A stretch of 63,703 nucleotides of DNA from Sphaerochaeta sp. (GCA_016342655.1 JAEINL010000013.1:1-63703); one strand, 5' to 3'. Counted from the stretch's first letter, positions 43,395 through 53,367 are shown. The notes: generated by a model from the sequence alone, not told the origin. Program-made: numbers and translations.

Positions 43395-46331
43395 CTAGGC
43401 CCGCCCTATCTGCTTGAGGTGCTGAACCTGCACATACTTCGCACCCTGGTCATCCTGCACCACACCAAACACCTCCAAAGGCCATTGGGTGCAGAGAAAA
43501 GAGTGATAACGGGTATACATATCAGGAAAGAGCACTGTCTCATACAAGGCTGTCTCATCCTCGAAGGAGACAAAGCTCATGCTTTGGCCTTCCTTGGTCA
43601 GCACTTCCTTCTGGGTAACCTGCCATCCGACCAGATGTACCTGACGATCCACATACCTATCCAAGTCACAGGCTCGGATTCTTTTCAGCGGAGAAAGGTA
43701 TTTCGACCAGAGGACCAACGGATGAAACGAACGAAGAAACCCCAAGGCCTCATATTCGCGATGCAATTCATCCTCAGTCCGTATGGATTTCTTTTGTATC
43801 TGTTGTGTTTTTTGGAGTGGGGGTATCTTATGGTTGGAGAACAGATCCCCCTGTCCGTGGATATCAGTCCCACGGTCGGTAACCAACAGTCGTTTCAGCT
43901 GTTCGCTTCTGGCTGTGCCAGGAGCAAGCGAATCACAGCAGCCAGAGCTCACCAGAGCTACGAAATCATCCCTTGTGATGGACAGCCTACCAGAGACATC
44001 CTCCAGCGACAGGAACCTGCCACCCTGTTCACGTTCCTGAACAAGGGCCTGCATTGCAGACCGTGAAAAGTTGGCAATGGCCATGAACCCGATAACAAGC
44101 GTATGGTCCTCTGCATGGTAGGGTATCCTACTTTGCTGTATATCCGGGCCTGAGATGGCAAGCCCCATTCTGCGAGCCTCACTGATATAGGCATGGGGAC
44201 GATAATACCCCCCCTGATTGGACAGTACAGCAGCCATGAAGGCTGCGCTATGATGAACCCTCAGATAGGCAGATTGAAAGGAAACCATCGCATAGGAAGC
44301 GGAATGGGGCTTGCAAAACGAATACCCATCGAAGGAAAGCATCATGGACCAGACTTCCTTGATTTTCTCCTCCTCAATGCCATTGGCCTTACAGCCCTCG
44401 AAAAACTGTTGCTCATATCGGGCCAGCTTGGAACCACCGGCCTTTTTTGCAATGACCTTACGCAAGGCATCAGCATCAATCTCATTGAAATTGGCCAGGG
44501 CCACCGCCGTCTTGGAGACATCCTCCTGATAACAGAGGATCCCGTAGGTTTCGTTGAGGATGTAGGCAAGACGCGGGTGCAGGGGATCCCAAGGCTTTCC
44601 CTTCAGGCGTTCGACATATTCACTGATGTATTTGTTCGCAGCCGGTCTTATGATGGAAGAATGAATGACAATATGGTCAAAGTCCCCCCTACCGGTTTTC
44701 TTCTGCAGCTGCCGCATGGCAGGGGATTCAATATAGAACACCCCCATTGAATCGCCACGTGCCAAGGCTGCAATAGTCGCAGAATCTTCTGCAGGTCGCC
44801 AGGTCAGCTCATTGATAGAGATCCCTTGCTCCTTAAGGTTTGCCAAGGCATCCCGGATAACAGCCAGGGAACGGTTCCCCAACAAGTCGATCTTTACAAA
44901 ACCTGCGGCTTCGGTTCCCTCCTTCTCCCACGAGAGCAGAGGATACCCGTCACGGGAAAGACCTACAGGAGCATACTGGCTCACCGGTTTGGGAGTGATG
45001 ACAAGCCCGCCACAGTGCATGGACAACTCTTTTGGAAGGCCTTTCATCCTTTTGGCAACCGAACTGATGGTATGCCACAGCGGATCGGAGACCTGGGAAA
45101 GACCTGTGGAAAACAAAAGGTGCTCGGTCCGGGTAATCTGGGAATCGGGAATACCGTAGCAACGCGCTGTTTCCCGTATCGCCGAACGAAGCCTGAAACA
45201 GTTGTGGTTGGCTACCCTTGCACAATGATCACGCCCGAACCGTTTAAATACCTCTTCAAACACCCCAGAGCGCTCATCCCAGGCAAAATCGACATCAATA
45301 TCAGGAGGATCAAGTCTGGCCATCGACAGGAACCGTTCAAAATAGAGGTTGTAGGCAATGGGATCGACATTGGTAATTTCCAGTGCATAGGATACGATTG
45401 AAGCAGCAGCAGAACCGCGTCCGCACGTCCTGCTGCTCATTGCCACGATATCGTGCATTACCAGAAAATACGCGGCGAAACCTTTGCGGCCTATGATATC
45501 CAGCTCATATTCAATACGCCCAAGGGTACCATCGGAGAGCTCCCCATACCGTTTTTCCGCACCCCTGAATACCCTCTTTCTGAGTTCCCTTTGGACATCT
45601 CCCTCCGGGCTCTGGTAATCAGGGAAAATAAGCTCACCACCAAAGGGATCGGCAATGCACATTTGGGCAACGTCTTCAGCGGCAGATAAGGCCTCAGGCC
45701 AAGAGGAGAAGGCTTGCTGATACGCTTCCGGATCCAAAAGGACGCCACCTTTTCCTTCCTGGTCCTCTTCTGAGAGTGTGCCTACCGTCTTTGCCGTAGC
45801 AATGGCACGTAACACAGTATGGACCTCCCTATCCTCCTCTTTCAGGAACGTGGCATCCTCCAAGGCTAGCAGGGGAAGCTTCAGACGCCGCGCTGTGGAG
45901 ACCGAGGCCAAGAACCTTGGGGAGACAGCTGCATAGAGGCATGCTTCGGTCCGGCCAAGGCTTTCAAGGATAGCAGGGGAAAAGGAAGCGAGAACCAGGC
46001 CCTGGGAGTTCTGCGCAAGAGATGGCAGGTAATCGAAGGAGCTATCCCGACTGTGTTCAGTCAAAAGCTCACACAACCTTGAAAAGCCGGTGCCATCCTT
46101 CACAAAGACAAAGATTGAGCCCTTTGGACACAGCAGCTGTGAACCTGTGACCAGCTTGATACCCACTTCCTTAGCTGCTTCCCTGCAGGCAGGAAGACCA
46201 TACAGATTGTCCCTGTCCGTGATGGCTACGGCTGTACAGCCGTAAGAGGAGAGTTTCTGAAACAGAAGCGAAACAGAAGAGGTTCCCCAAAGCAAGGAAT
46301 ACGCTGTTCGTAGGCCCAGCCGGCTAGACAT
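43395..46331 (-). CDS. dnaE2: Error-prone DNA polymerase DnaE2/ImuC
   Basis: A 978-residue C-family polymerase for damage-induced mutagenesis. The N-terminal PHP domain is degenerate (RTAYSLLWGTSSVS where replicative DnaE has an H-x-x-F motif; TDRDNLYG for TDHGNLFG). The palm has GRGSAAASIVSYAL and the catalytic acids PPDIDVDFAWDER; FCKPHSASYAMVSFQSAYL and the C-terminal OB fold (HLVGWQVTQKEVLTKEGQ) follow. No clamp-binding or theta tail of DnaE1 is present. It overlaps the ImuB-like gene by 8 nt. Confidence 0.93.
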   Translation of the reverse strand: MSSRLGLRTAYSLLWGTSSVSLLFQKLSSYGCTAVAITDRDNLYGLPACREAAKEVGIKLVTGSQLLCPKGSIFVFVKDGTGFSRLCELLTEHSRDSSFDYLPSLAQNSQGLVLASFSPAILESLGRTEACLYAAVSPRFLASVSTARRLKLPLLALEDATFLKEEDREVHTVLRAIATAKTVGTLSEEDQEGKGGVLLDPEAYQQAFSSWPEALSAAEDVAQMCIADPFGGELIFPDYQSPEGDVQRELRKRVFRGAEKRYGELSDGTLGRIEYELDIIGRKGFAAYFLVMHDIVAMSSRTCGRGSAAASIVSYALEITNVDPIAYNLYFERFLSMARLDPPDIDVDFAWDERSGVFEEVFKRFGRDHCARVANHNCFRLRSAIRETARCYGIPDSQITRTEHLLFSTGLSQVSDPLWHTISSVAKRMKGLPKELSMHCGGLVITPKPVSQYAPVGLSRDGYPLLSWEKEGTEAAGFVKIDLLGNRSLAVIRDALANLKEQGISINELTWRPAEDSATIAALARGDSMGVFYIESPAMRQLQKKTGRGDFDHIVIHSSIIRPAANKYISEYVERLKGKPWDPLHPRLAYILNETYGILCYQEDVSKTAVALANFNEIDADALRKVIAKKAGGSKLARYEQQFFEGCKANGIEEEKIKEVWSMMLSFDGYSFCKPHSASYAMVSFQSAYLRVHHSAAFMAAVLSNQGGYYRPHAYISEARRMGLAISGPDIQQSRIPYHAEDHTLVIGFMAIANFSRSAMQALVQEREQGGRFLSLEDVSGRLSITRDDFVALVSSGCCDSLAPGTARSEQLKRLLVTDRGTDIHGQGDLFSNHKIPPLQKTQQIQKKSIRTEDELHREYEALGFLRSFHPLVLWSKYLSPLKRIRACDLDRYVDRQVHLVGWQVTQKEVLTKEGQSMSFVSFEDETALYETVLFPDMYTRYHSFLCTQWPLEVFGVVQDDQGAKYVQVQHLKQIGRA

Positions 46332-47499
46332 GTATCACCGCCGAGGCATGGGTAAGAATGGCCACGCCAAACCGAGTCCGGCTGGCATCGACAGCAGCTT
46401 GCAACCGTTCATCCCGGGAGGGTCCCTCCGGGATGAACAGATCAGGTTCCTTCCATGCAGGGGAAAGGTTCTGTAAAGAAAGGGTGAAGGCCAAGATGCG
46501 CACCCTACGGTTCATGGCTTGCGAGGAGGCAGCCCAACTTGCACCCATAAGTTCCTGGTCGAGAACCCATTGGCCCTTCGTCCTTCGAATCGCCTCACTT
46601 CTGGCACCATCACTCCAGGCAAGGGAAAGCAAAACCTCTGAACATCCCAACTTCTGTGTACGCATTTCCAAGCCCGCATCCTCCGAGGCAGCAATGACTG
46701 CCGCTCGAAAGGATTCAAGCTCATTGACAGGTTCGGCAAAATCGACTCTACGGAAAATCTTACGTTGTCCCAGGGCCAGGGAATCCAAGGGAGAGGTATC
46801 CAATCCTCGGGCGGCATTCCTCAGAGCCAAGCCTCGCTTTCCTAGAAAAGAAACCACCTGAGCATCATCCAATACTGCAATCTGCCCGATTTCCCGAATC
46901 CCTGCAACAGAGAGCAACCTGCCGATGGAAGGCCCCACCCCTGGAAGCAGGGAAACATCCTGACGGGAAAGGAACATCTGCTCATCTCCTTTCCCAACCT
47001 GGGTGATGCCACAGGGACGGATCGCCCTGGTTCCGATTTTAGCTACCAACTTGTTGGCCGCCACGGCTACGGCGGGTTCCAGACACAATCGGGTGTGTAT
47101 AGCATTCCGAATACGCATGGCACAATCTATGGGAGGTCCGAACAGACGCGTAGTCCCCTTTGCATCCAGATACAAATGGCCCCCACCGTCACATTGGATA
47201 GTCGGGGAATACTGTTGTGCAATCTCTGTTATCGCCGCATCTGCCTTTGCATAGGAGCGGGCATCGAAAGGGACCAATTCCAAGGAGGGCAGCAGACGAA
47301 GGGCGACAGCTACAGGCATTCCTGAACGTATGCCCTCTGCAAAGGCCCTGCGGGAGGGATTGATGATGATACGTCTTACAGAGCCCTCCTTGGCGATGGC
47401 AAAGGAGGTGTCGGCAAGGGACGGTTGTTTTGCAATTGCTACGGCGGCAGCAAAATCCGTTACATTGATATGGATGATGCTCGATTGCTCGCCGATCAT
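46324..47499 (-). CDS. imuB: ImuB-like Y-family protein, catalytically degenerate
   Basis: A 391-residue DinB-like protein. Palm, fingers and helix-hairpin-helix are recognisable (LLPGVGPSIGRLLSVAGIREIGQIAVLDD), but catalytic acids are missing: the first motif is HINVTDFAAAVA where active enzymes have HIDMD, and SIDEAYLD is replaced by QCDGGGHLYLD. This loss is normal for ImuB, which recruits the active DnaE2. The usual C-terminal clamp motif is not obvious. Overlaps the DUF72 gene by 4 nt and dnaE2 by 8 nt, so all three are one operon. Confidence 0.87.
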   Translation of the reverse strand: MIGEQSSIIHINVTDFAAAVAIAKQPSLADTSFAIAKEGSVRRIIINPSRRAFAEGIRSGMPVAVALRLLPSLELVPFDARSYAKADAAITEIAQQYSPTIQCDGGGHLYLDAKGTTRLFGPPIDCAMRIRNAIHTRLCLEPAVAVAANKLVAKIGTRAIRPCGITQVGKGDEQMFLSRQDVSLLPGVGPSIGRLLSVAGIREIGQIAVLDDAQVVSFLGKRGLALRNAARGLDTSPLDSLALGQRKIFRRVDFAEPVNELESFRAAVIAASEDAGLEMRTQKLGCSEVLLSLAWSDGARSEAIRRTKGQWVLDQELMGASWAASSQAMNRRVRILAFTLSLQNLSPAWKEPDLFIPEGPSRDERLQAAVDASRTRFGVAILTHASAVIHV

Positions 47500-48287
47500 G
47501 GAGTCATCTCTCCTGGCTCAAGGAGAAGGCGCAGCCTTTGGGCATTTTTGACCGCCTGACCTCGACGATGGTTGTTGAAATACACCACTACCGTGCGAGC
47601 TCCCATAGCAAGGCCCCTGACGCGTTCTGCTATGGCCAAAAGCTCCTGTTCGGAATAGAGATAGTCGTACCGGGCAGCTGCATCAGAGCCCCACCAGGTT
47701 TCCTGGTTTCTCCCGTGCAGACGGATATAGGCTAAAGGAGCGGTACTGACATCCATGAGGGGTGGATTGCCTTTGACCTGAGGGAGATCAAGGGAAACGA
47801 ACGCAACCTTGAAGGACCGTAATCCATCCAAGGTTCTGTTGTTGTACCATTGGGCATTGCGAAATTCCACTGCCAGGGGAACATCCCCAAAGAAACGAAT
47901 GAGCGCATCCAGATACCTGCGTTGATTTGGTTCGTAGTGGAACGAATAGGGAAATTGAAGCAGGACAGAACCAAGGGAGCCTGTTTGGAGAAGCGGTTCC
48001 AAAGCAGAGCGAAACAGTTTTGCCTCGCTCTTCCAGTTTGTCGGATCAATGGTATGGGTAAGTGTCTCATGGGCCTTGATGGAAAACACCAGCTCAGGGC
48101 CTTGCTCGTGCATAGCCTTGAGTTGGTCGGCTTCAGGCATGCGGTAATAACTGAAATTCAACTCTACCGTCTCAAACAGACGAGAGTACAAAGCCAGGTA
48201 TTCGGTAGGACGAGTCTTCTCCGGGTAGACAGGGCCTACCCATTCTGTATAACTATATCCTGATGTTCCAATCAATATCGTTGCCAT
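47496..48287 (-). CDS. DUF72 (YecE-like) protein
   Basis: A 263-residue TIM-barrel-like DUF72 protein: ILIGTSGYSYTEWVGPVYPE, VELNFSYYRMP, VLLQFPYSFHY, LAVEFRNAQWY, AYIRLHGRN and VYFNNHRRGQAVKNA are all family signatures. Function is unknown. It takes the place where imuA usually stands in mutagenesis cassettes. A possible promoter TTGATT-17-TATATC ends only 6 nt before ATG 48287, so the mRNA may have almost no leader. I see no LexA box I can name. Confidence 0.9.
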   Translation of the reverse strand: MATILIGTSGYSYTEWVGPVYPEKTRPTEYLALYSRLFETVELNFSYYRMPEADQLKAMHEQGPELVFSIKAHETLTHTIDPTNWKSEAKLFRSALEPLLQTGSLGSVLLQFPYSFHYEPNQRRYLDALIRFFGDVPLAVEFRNAQWYNNRTLDGLRSFKVAFVSLDLPQVKGNPPLMDVSTAPLAYIRLHGRNQETWWGSDAAARYDYLYSEQELLAIAERVRGLAMGARTVVVYFNNHRRGQAVKNAQRLRLLLEPGEMTP

Positions 48288-48497
48288 ATCTCTGATATAC
48301 TATACAATTGTTAAGTAATCAAGAGAGGCCCAACATTTTCTACCGTATTTGGGGTATTTACACGGTGTACGCGATCAGAACACCGTCAAAGGAGGGGACG
48401 TATCCTACTCTTGAGCTCAAGGAGGAAGGTAGTCTTCGAGTCACACACGGAAAAGATCAAAGATCCAAGGTTCTTTTTTTTGCAGGCTTGCTGTTTT

Positions 48498-48513
48498 CCC
48501 CTTTCGTAAGGGG
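48498..48513. terminator. Small hairpin downstream of hipA
   Basis: CCCCTT-TCGT-AAGGGG, a 6-bp stem, 24 nt past the hipA stop. No strong U-run on either strand. Between here and the DUF72 gene a plus-strand frame (48308-48547) is open but has no family or good start. Confidence 0.4.
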
Positions 48514-48536
48514 TCTTGTTCCACAAGAGCCTGTGG

Positions 48537-49829
48537 TCACTCGCTAATTTGCCTGACCCTATGCTCCAATTGTAATCTCATAGAAGAGACAAGAGGTTCC
48601 ATCATAGGAATTTCAGCTAGCAAGGCAATCTTGTCCAAGGCATTGGAGACTGAGAGAATCATCGTATCGAGCAACTTCTCCATATAGGGCCTTCCTACTT
48701 GCACGTCTTTTCCAAGGGTGAGAAAATGGTTTCTTCTGATACGCTCAATACGGTATTCCCCACCGATTTTCATGGAAAGCTTCGATGATAGATCCTCATA
48801 TACCGTAGTGGAAACAAGGTCATACAGTGGTGCAAGGGTTTCTGATCGTTTCCCATCCTTTCCCTGTCCTGGATAGAGGAAAGAGAGATTCTTCCCATGA
48901 GCATCACAGTTTCCCGCCAGAAAGTTGAAAATAGCCAAGCCTAGTATCGTACGCATCCCAAGTATGGGCGAAGCTGCAATGTCATGTATCAACGAAACTA
49001 TCTGTGGGAAGCTAGGACCACCATCAAATTCATATTTTCTATCAGGCATAATGCCAAGGGCCTGACAGGCGTCTTCCTGATGGATTCGTTCAATAGATAG
49101 GCTCTTCCCTGCGTGTAGCGTCCTGTCATACCTCTCGATTACATACACTGGAGTTCCCTCAAGAAGGAATACCTCTGTACTAGGAACAGGAAGCCCACAC
49201 AAGGAAGCTACCTGCATGCAAATATACTCGTTCACTGCAAGGTCAGGATAGGGATACCTTGAGGGTTTCAAGATATGGGTTGAAGGAGAGCCACCAAGAG
49301 GGAGATACCAATCGCCTTCAAAACGAGCCAGAGCTAGCTTCTGCTGGGCTCCTGCCAGGGATAGGCGAAGGTCGGAGGCTCCTATAAGGAGAGGGCGATA
49401 GTCCATCCTCCCTACCATTGCAGACAGTTCTGAATCCACAAGCTTTCGGTATTTGCTTTCGAAGGGCAGTTCTTCAGGAACAAGTGAAGCAGCGCAGTAT
49501 TCTTTTTCTTTTTCTTCTTCTTTTGAAAGGGTTATGGAACCGGCACACTCCCCTCCCAATGCTTCGAGAAGTTTTAGGGTACTCGATTCTGAGACATGCA
49601 AAAATTCTGAGATTTTCCGTTTCATTTCACCGTCAGGAAGCAGTCCTGAGAAAAAGGGAAGACACTCTTTGGACGAGAACTCCTCTGGCCGAAGAGCAAG
49701 GGAATGGGACAATGCCCTTGCTTGAGGACTGCCTAGATACTCCGTATCATAGCTAAAGACCACTCCCCTATCAGAGCTACCACAAAGAAGGCCAATCTTC
49801 TCCCCTCCCTGTTGCACAACAAGGTTCAT
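48537..49829 (-). CDS. hipA: HipA-type Ser/Thr kinase toxin
   Basis: A 430-residue HipA-family kinase. Landmarks: N-terminal LLPDGEMKRKISEFLHV, the ATP-loop region LSLAGAQQKLAL, HILKPSRYPYPDLAVNEYICMQVA, VYVIERYDR, catalytic FNFLAGNCDAHGKNLSFLY and LAPLYDLVSTTVYE (metal Asp). In E. coli HipA phosphorylates glutamyl-tRNA synthetase and causes persistence; target here unknown. It starts 4 nt inside the hipB 3' end. Confidence 0.93.
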   Translation of the reverse strand: MNLVVQQGGEKIGLLCGSSDRGVVFSYDTEYLGSPQARALSHSLALRPEEFSSKECLPFFSGLLPDGEMKRKISEFLHVSESSTLKLLEALGGECAGSITLSKEEEKEKEYCAASLVPEELPFESKYRKLVDSELSAMVGRMDYRPLLIGASDLRLSLAGAQQKLALARFEGDWYLPLGGSPSTHILKPSRYPYPDLAVNEYICMQVASLCGLPVPSTEVFLLEGTPVYVIERYDRTLHAGKSLSIERIHQEDACQALGIMPDRKYEFDGGPSFPQIVSLIHDIAASPILGMRTILGLAIFNFLAGNCDAHGKNLSFLYPGQGKDGKRSETLAPLYDLVSTTVYEDLSSKLSMKIGGEYRIERIRRNHFLTLGKDVQVGRPYMEKLLDTMILSVSNALDKIALLAEIPMMEPLVSSMRLQLEHRVRQISE

Positions 49830-50041
49830 AACCGCACCTTTGCCTTAAGGTCTATGCCTAATCGGAGAAGAACAGAAAGGACCTTTCCCAGATGCAGTGT
49901 CTCTTTCCCATTTTCAAGTTCTGACCAAAAGCGCACCCCAACGCCACAGAGTCCTGCAGCCTCTACCTGTGTGAGCCCAAGATTTTTACGCTGAGTGCGA
50001 ACAATAGTCCCAATATCAATACTTTTTTCTATTCGATCCAT
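49826..50041 (-). CDS. hipB: HipB-type antitoxin
   Basis: A 71-residue XRE repressor: GTIVRTQRKNLGLTQVEAAGLCGVGVRFWSELENGKETLHLGKVLSVLLRLGIDL is a standard HipB helix-turn-helix. It overlaps hipA by 4 nt (ATGA-type), so antitoxin and toxin are coupled. Two palindromes upstream are its likely operators. Confidence 0.92.
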   Translation of the reverse strand: MDRIEKSIDIGTIVRTQRKNLGLTQVEAAGLCGVGVRFWSELENGKETLHLGKVLSVLLRLGIDLKAKVRL

Positions 50042-50056
50042 AGAGATAGGATACTA

Positions 50057-50119
50057 TTCCCGAACGGTAAAAACAAGGGGGAGCATACCCTTTTTGCCTA
50101 AAATATTCCCGTTCGGGAA
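50057..50119. promoter_or_regulatory. hipBA operators
   Basis: A perfect 14-bp palindrome TTCCCGTTCGGGAA at 50106-50119 and an imperfect copy TTCCCGAACGGTAA at 50057-50070, 36 nt apart, lie 16-78 nt before hipB. Two spaced sites upstream of an antitoxin-first operon fit HipB autoregulation. Confidence 0.7.
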
Positions 50120-50190
50120 ATTTGAGCGGAAGAATCCTGCTGGATGGAATCCACTCCTGTACATCTGAAAAAATTGCTTCCTTCCCCATA

Positions 50191-50224
50191 GAGCAATCCC
50201 CAGACCGTAGCCTGGGGGTTGCTC
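50191..50224. terminator. Strong hairpin downstream of ppdK
   Basis: GAGCAATCCCCAG pairs with CTGGGGGTTGCTC over 13 bp (one G-U) with an 8-nt loop, 46 nt past the ppdK stop. No U-run follows on the minus strand, so it may be a Rho-assisted end or a stabilising 3' structure. Confidence 0.55.
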
Positions 50225-50269
50225 ATTACGTACAATACATTACTTCTCTTGCTTACTTCATTGCTATCC

Positions 50270-52981
50270 TTATTTCGTATTCTTCACAATGATCGCAGCC
50301 TGTGCTGCTGCAAGACGGGCGATGGGAACACGGAAGGGAGAACAGGAAACATAGTCCAACCCTACAGTATTAAAGAATGCAATACTCTTGGGGTCTCCAC
50401 CATGTTCACCACAGATGCCCAACTTGATCTTCGGATTGGTCTTTCTTCCAAGATCACTGGCCATCTGGACCAGCTTGCCCACGCCATCGACATCGATGGT
50501 GGCAAACGGATCGTACTCATAGATCTGCTTATCCACATCATTGACATAGGGTCCGAGGAATGAGGCAGCGTCATCACGGCTGAAACCACAGGCCATCTGG
50601 GTAAGGTCGTTGGTACCGAAACTGAAGAACTCAGCTTCCTTGGCTATCTCATCTGCAGTAATTGCAGCACGGGGAACCTCAATCATGGTACCGATCTTAT
50701 ACTCGACATGCATACTCTGCTCATCGAAGATATTCTCGATAACCTCAAGGGCTACCTTCTTACAGAATACGAATTCCTTGTAGTTGCCTACCAGAGGAAT
50801 CATAATCTCAGGATGTACCACAACGCCCTTGCGCTTCACATTGATGGCGGCTTCCATGATGGCCCTGACCTGCATCCTCAAGATCTCAGGATAGATGATG
50901 GCCAGACGGCAACCACGAAATCCGAGCATGGGGTTGAACTCATGAAGAGCTGCTGACTTCTGTGAGACTTCCTCAACAGTGATGCCCATCTGCAAGGCCA
51001 GCTCATGGCGGCTGGTGTGGTCATTGGGAAGGAACTCATGCAAAGGGGGATCGAGCAAGCGCACCGTAGCAGGCCTGCCATGCAGCTCGGTAAAGATCTC
51101 CTCAAAGTCCTGACGCTGCATAGGGAGCAGCTCTGCAAGGGCCTTCTCACGTTCTACAACGTTATTGGCAAGGATCATCTTTCGAATCGATATGATACGG
51201 TTTCCACCGAAGAACATATGCTCAGTCCTGCAAAGACCGATGCCTTCAGCCCCAAGGTCGACAGCCATCTTCGTATCAGTGGGGGAATCGGCATTGGCAT
51301 AGACACCAAGAGTCTTCAGTTCGTTCACATAGCTCATGAATGTCTTGTAATCCTTGAAAATCTCCGATTCTGACTCTTTCATGTTTCCATTGAGCACCTG
51401 CACAATTTCAGAAGGACGAACAGGAATCCTAGAAGCATAGATCGCACCGGTGAAGCCGTCGATGGACATGAAGTCCCCTTCATGGAGTTTGGTGCCATTC
51501 ACTTCCACGAATTTCTTTTCCTCGTTGATGCGAAGGTCCGCTGCTCCGGAAACACAAGGACAGCCCATGCCTCGGGCAACAACCGCTGCATGGCTTGTCA
51601 TACCACCACGACTGGTGATAACGCCCTTGGCTACAGCCATACCGCCAATGTCTTCAGGACTGGTCTCAGTTCGGAGAAGGATTACATCCTTTCCCTCGCT
51701 AGCCATCTGCTCTGCCTTGGCGGCGGTGAAGTATATCTGGCCCGAAGCTCCACCGGGGGAGGCATTAAGACCACGAGCCACTTCTGTGAGGCCCTGGTCT
51801 CGGATGCTCTTGGTATCCAAGACAGGGGCAAAGAGCTTGCCGAACTCGCCTGCAGGAACACGGCTTACCGCGGTTTCCTTGGAGATAAGGCCTTCATTGA
51901 CCATGTCTACCTGGCTTCGAAGCCAGCTGAAGACAGTACGCTTGCCATTACGGGTCTGCAACATGTACAGGGTCCCTTCCTGGATGGTAAACTCAATGTC
52001 CTGCATATCATGGTAGTGTTTTTCCAACGTGGAACGGATATCAACCAACTGATTGTATACGCTAGGATTCACATCCTTGAGCGTGTCGATTGTCTTTGGA
52101 GTTCTGATACCAGCCACAACATCTTCACCCTGGGCGTTCATCAGGTACTCACCATAGAACTTGTTCTCTCCTGTTGAAGGGTCACGGGTAAAGGCGACCC
52201 CTGTACCACTGGTATCGCCCATGTTTCCAAATACCATGCTCTGGATGTTGACTGCTGTGCCAAGAAGGCCCCTAATGTCATTCATCTGACGATATTTGAT
52301 GGCACGTTCGTTGTTCCAAGAGTGGAATACAGCGTTGGTTGCCTTGAACAGCTGGTCAAGGGGATCGGTAGGGAAAGATTCCCCTGTATACCGCTTGTAG
52401 ACTCGTTCATAGCGCTTGATAACCTCTTGGAGGTCGTCGCTGTCAAGCTCAGTATCCAAGGTTACGCCTTTTGATTCCTTAACATCCTGCAGCGCAGTTT
52501 CAAACTCATGGTGGGGAACCCCCATGACCACATCACCGAACATCTGGATAAAGCGGCGATAACTGTCCCAGACAAATCGTGCATTGTTGGTTTTTGCTAT
52601 CAGAGCCTGTACGGAGATGGGGGTGAGCCCGAGGTTGAGAATAGTATCCATCATGCCAGGCATGGATGATGCGGCCCCACTACGAACCGATACAAGCAAG
52701 GGATTCTTTTCATCACCAAGTTTGGCACCCATCGTCTTTTCCAGTTTAGCAAGGTTCGCAAGTACCTCTTCACGCATACCTTCGGGATATGTTTCTTTGT
52801 TGGCGCTGTAATACGCGCACGCTTCAGTACTGATAGTAAAGCCCGGAGGGACGGGAAGTCCGATGCTGGTCATCTCTGCAAGGTTAGCGCCCTTGCCACC
52901 GAGAATTTCCTTCATCTGGGATGTTCCATCTACATCTCCAGTGCTAAAAAAATAGACATACTTGGGTTTGTTCTTAGTCAT
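50270..52981 (-). CDS. ppdK: Pyruvate, phosphate dikinase
   Basis: A 903-residue enzyme that interconverts pyruvate + ATP + Pi with PEP + AMP + PPi, used in many anaerobes as a PPi-dependent glycolytic step. Domain order: N-terminal ATP grasp (GGKGANLAEMTSIGLPVPPGF, SVRSGAASSMPGMMDTILNLG), central phosphohistidine GGMTSHAAVVARGMGCPCVSG, and C-terminal PEP barrel (FGTNDLTQMACGFSRDDA, LGICGEHGGDPKSI). GGAGTC lies 5-6 nt upstream of ATG 52981. Single gene. Confidence 0.97.
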   Translation of the reverse strand: MTKNKPKYVYFFSTGDVDGTSQMKEILGGKGANLAEMTSIGLPVPPGFTISTEACAYYSANKETYPEGMREEVLANLAKLEKTMGAKLGDEKNPLLVSVRSGAASSMPGMMDTILNLGLTPISVQALIAKTNNARFVWDSYRRFIQMFGDVVMGVPHHEFETALQDVKESKGVTLDTELDSDDLQEVIKRYERVYKRYTGESFPTDPLDQLFKATNAVFHSWNNERAIKYRQMNDIRGLLGTAVNIQSMVFGNMGDTSGTGVAFTRDPSTGENKFYGEYLMNAQGEDVVAGIRTPKTIDTLKDVNPSVYNQLVDIRSTLEKHYHDMQDIEFTIQEGTLYMLQTRNGKRTVFSWLRSQVDMVNEGLISKETAVSRVPAGEFGKLFAPVLDTKSIRDQGLTEVARGLNASPGGASGQIYFTAAKAEQMASEGKDVILLRTETSPEDIGGMAVAKGVITSRGGMTSHAAVVARGMGCPCVSGAADLRINEEKKFVEVNGTKLHEGDFMSIDGFTGAIYASRIPVRPSEIVQVLNGNMKESESEIFKDYKTFMSYVNELKTLGVYANADSPTDTKMAVDLGAEGIGLCRTEHMFFGGNRIISIRKMILANNVVEREKALAELLPMQRQDFEEIFTELHGRPATVRLLDPPLHEFLPNDHTSRHELALQMGITVEEVSQKSAALHEFNPMLGFRGCRLAIIYPEILRMQVRAIMEAAINVKRKGVVVHPEIMIPLVGNYKEFVFCKKVALEVIENIFDEQSMHVEYKIGTMIEVPRAAITADEIAKEAEFFSFGTNDLTQMACGFSRDDAASFLGPYVNDVDKQIYEYDPFATIDVDGVGKLVQMASDLGRKTNPKIKLGICGEHGGDPKSIAFFNTVGLDYVSCSPFRVPIARLAAAQAAIIVKNTK

Positions 52982-53367
52982 TATTGACTCCTCTTTTCAT
53001 TTCTTCATATGGACGTTGAAATCGTAGCTGTTCGCAAGGTAAGTGTCAATGAAAATTATGGTAAAATGGCATATTTACAGTTTCAAATGCTTATTAGATA
53101 AATATTTGGCTATTTTGTTTATGAAACAATATTTCAATTTACACAGCACGAAAATACAGAATAAACACCTTTCACAAAATCTCAGTTCTGTATGATTTCA
53201 TCTATACAATTTTATGGAAATGATACTTTAAATAAGAAAAATAGAGGCATACCACAATATCACCCTGTGTGGTTGCATAGTATCCAAGAGAGAAAAACCA
53301 TAAAAAAGCCTCTCTTTAGTTCGATCTACTCGAAAAAGAGAGGCTTGTAAAAATTAGAGTCTAGTGA
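52982..53367. other. AT-rich intergenic region between ppdK and kduD
   Basis: No gene. It must hold the ppdK promoter (leftward) and holds the kduD terminator at its right end. The middle (53060-53260) is very AT-rich with many T-tracts and no reading frame of note. Confidence 0.6.
53307..53346 (-). terminator. Terminator of the uronate operon
   Basis: On the minus strand AAGCCTCTCTTT pairs with AAAGAGAGGCTT and is followed by TTTTATGG. It lies just after the kduD stop, an excellent Rho-independent terminator. Confidence 0.88.

Noticed and set aside
48308-48547. 79-codon plus-strand frame between DUF72 and hipA
   Set aside because: Ends inside hipA, no family and no start signal; hairpin-rich intergenic DNA.
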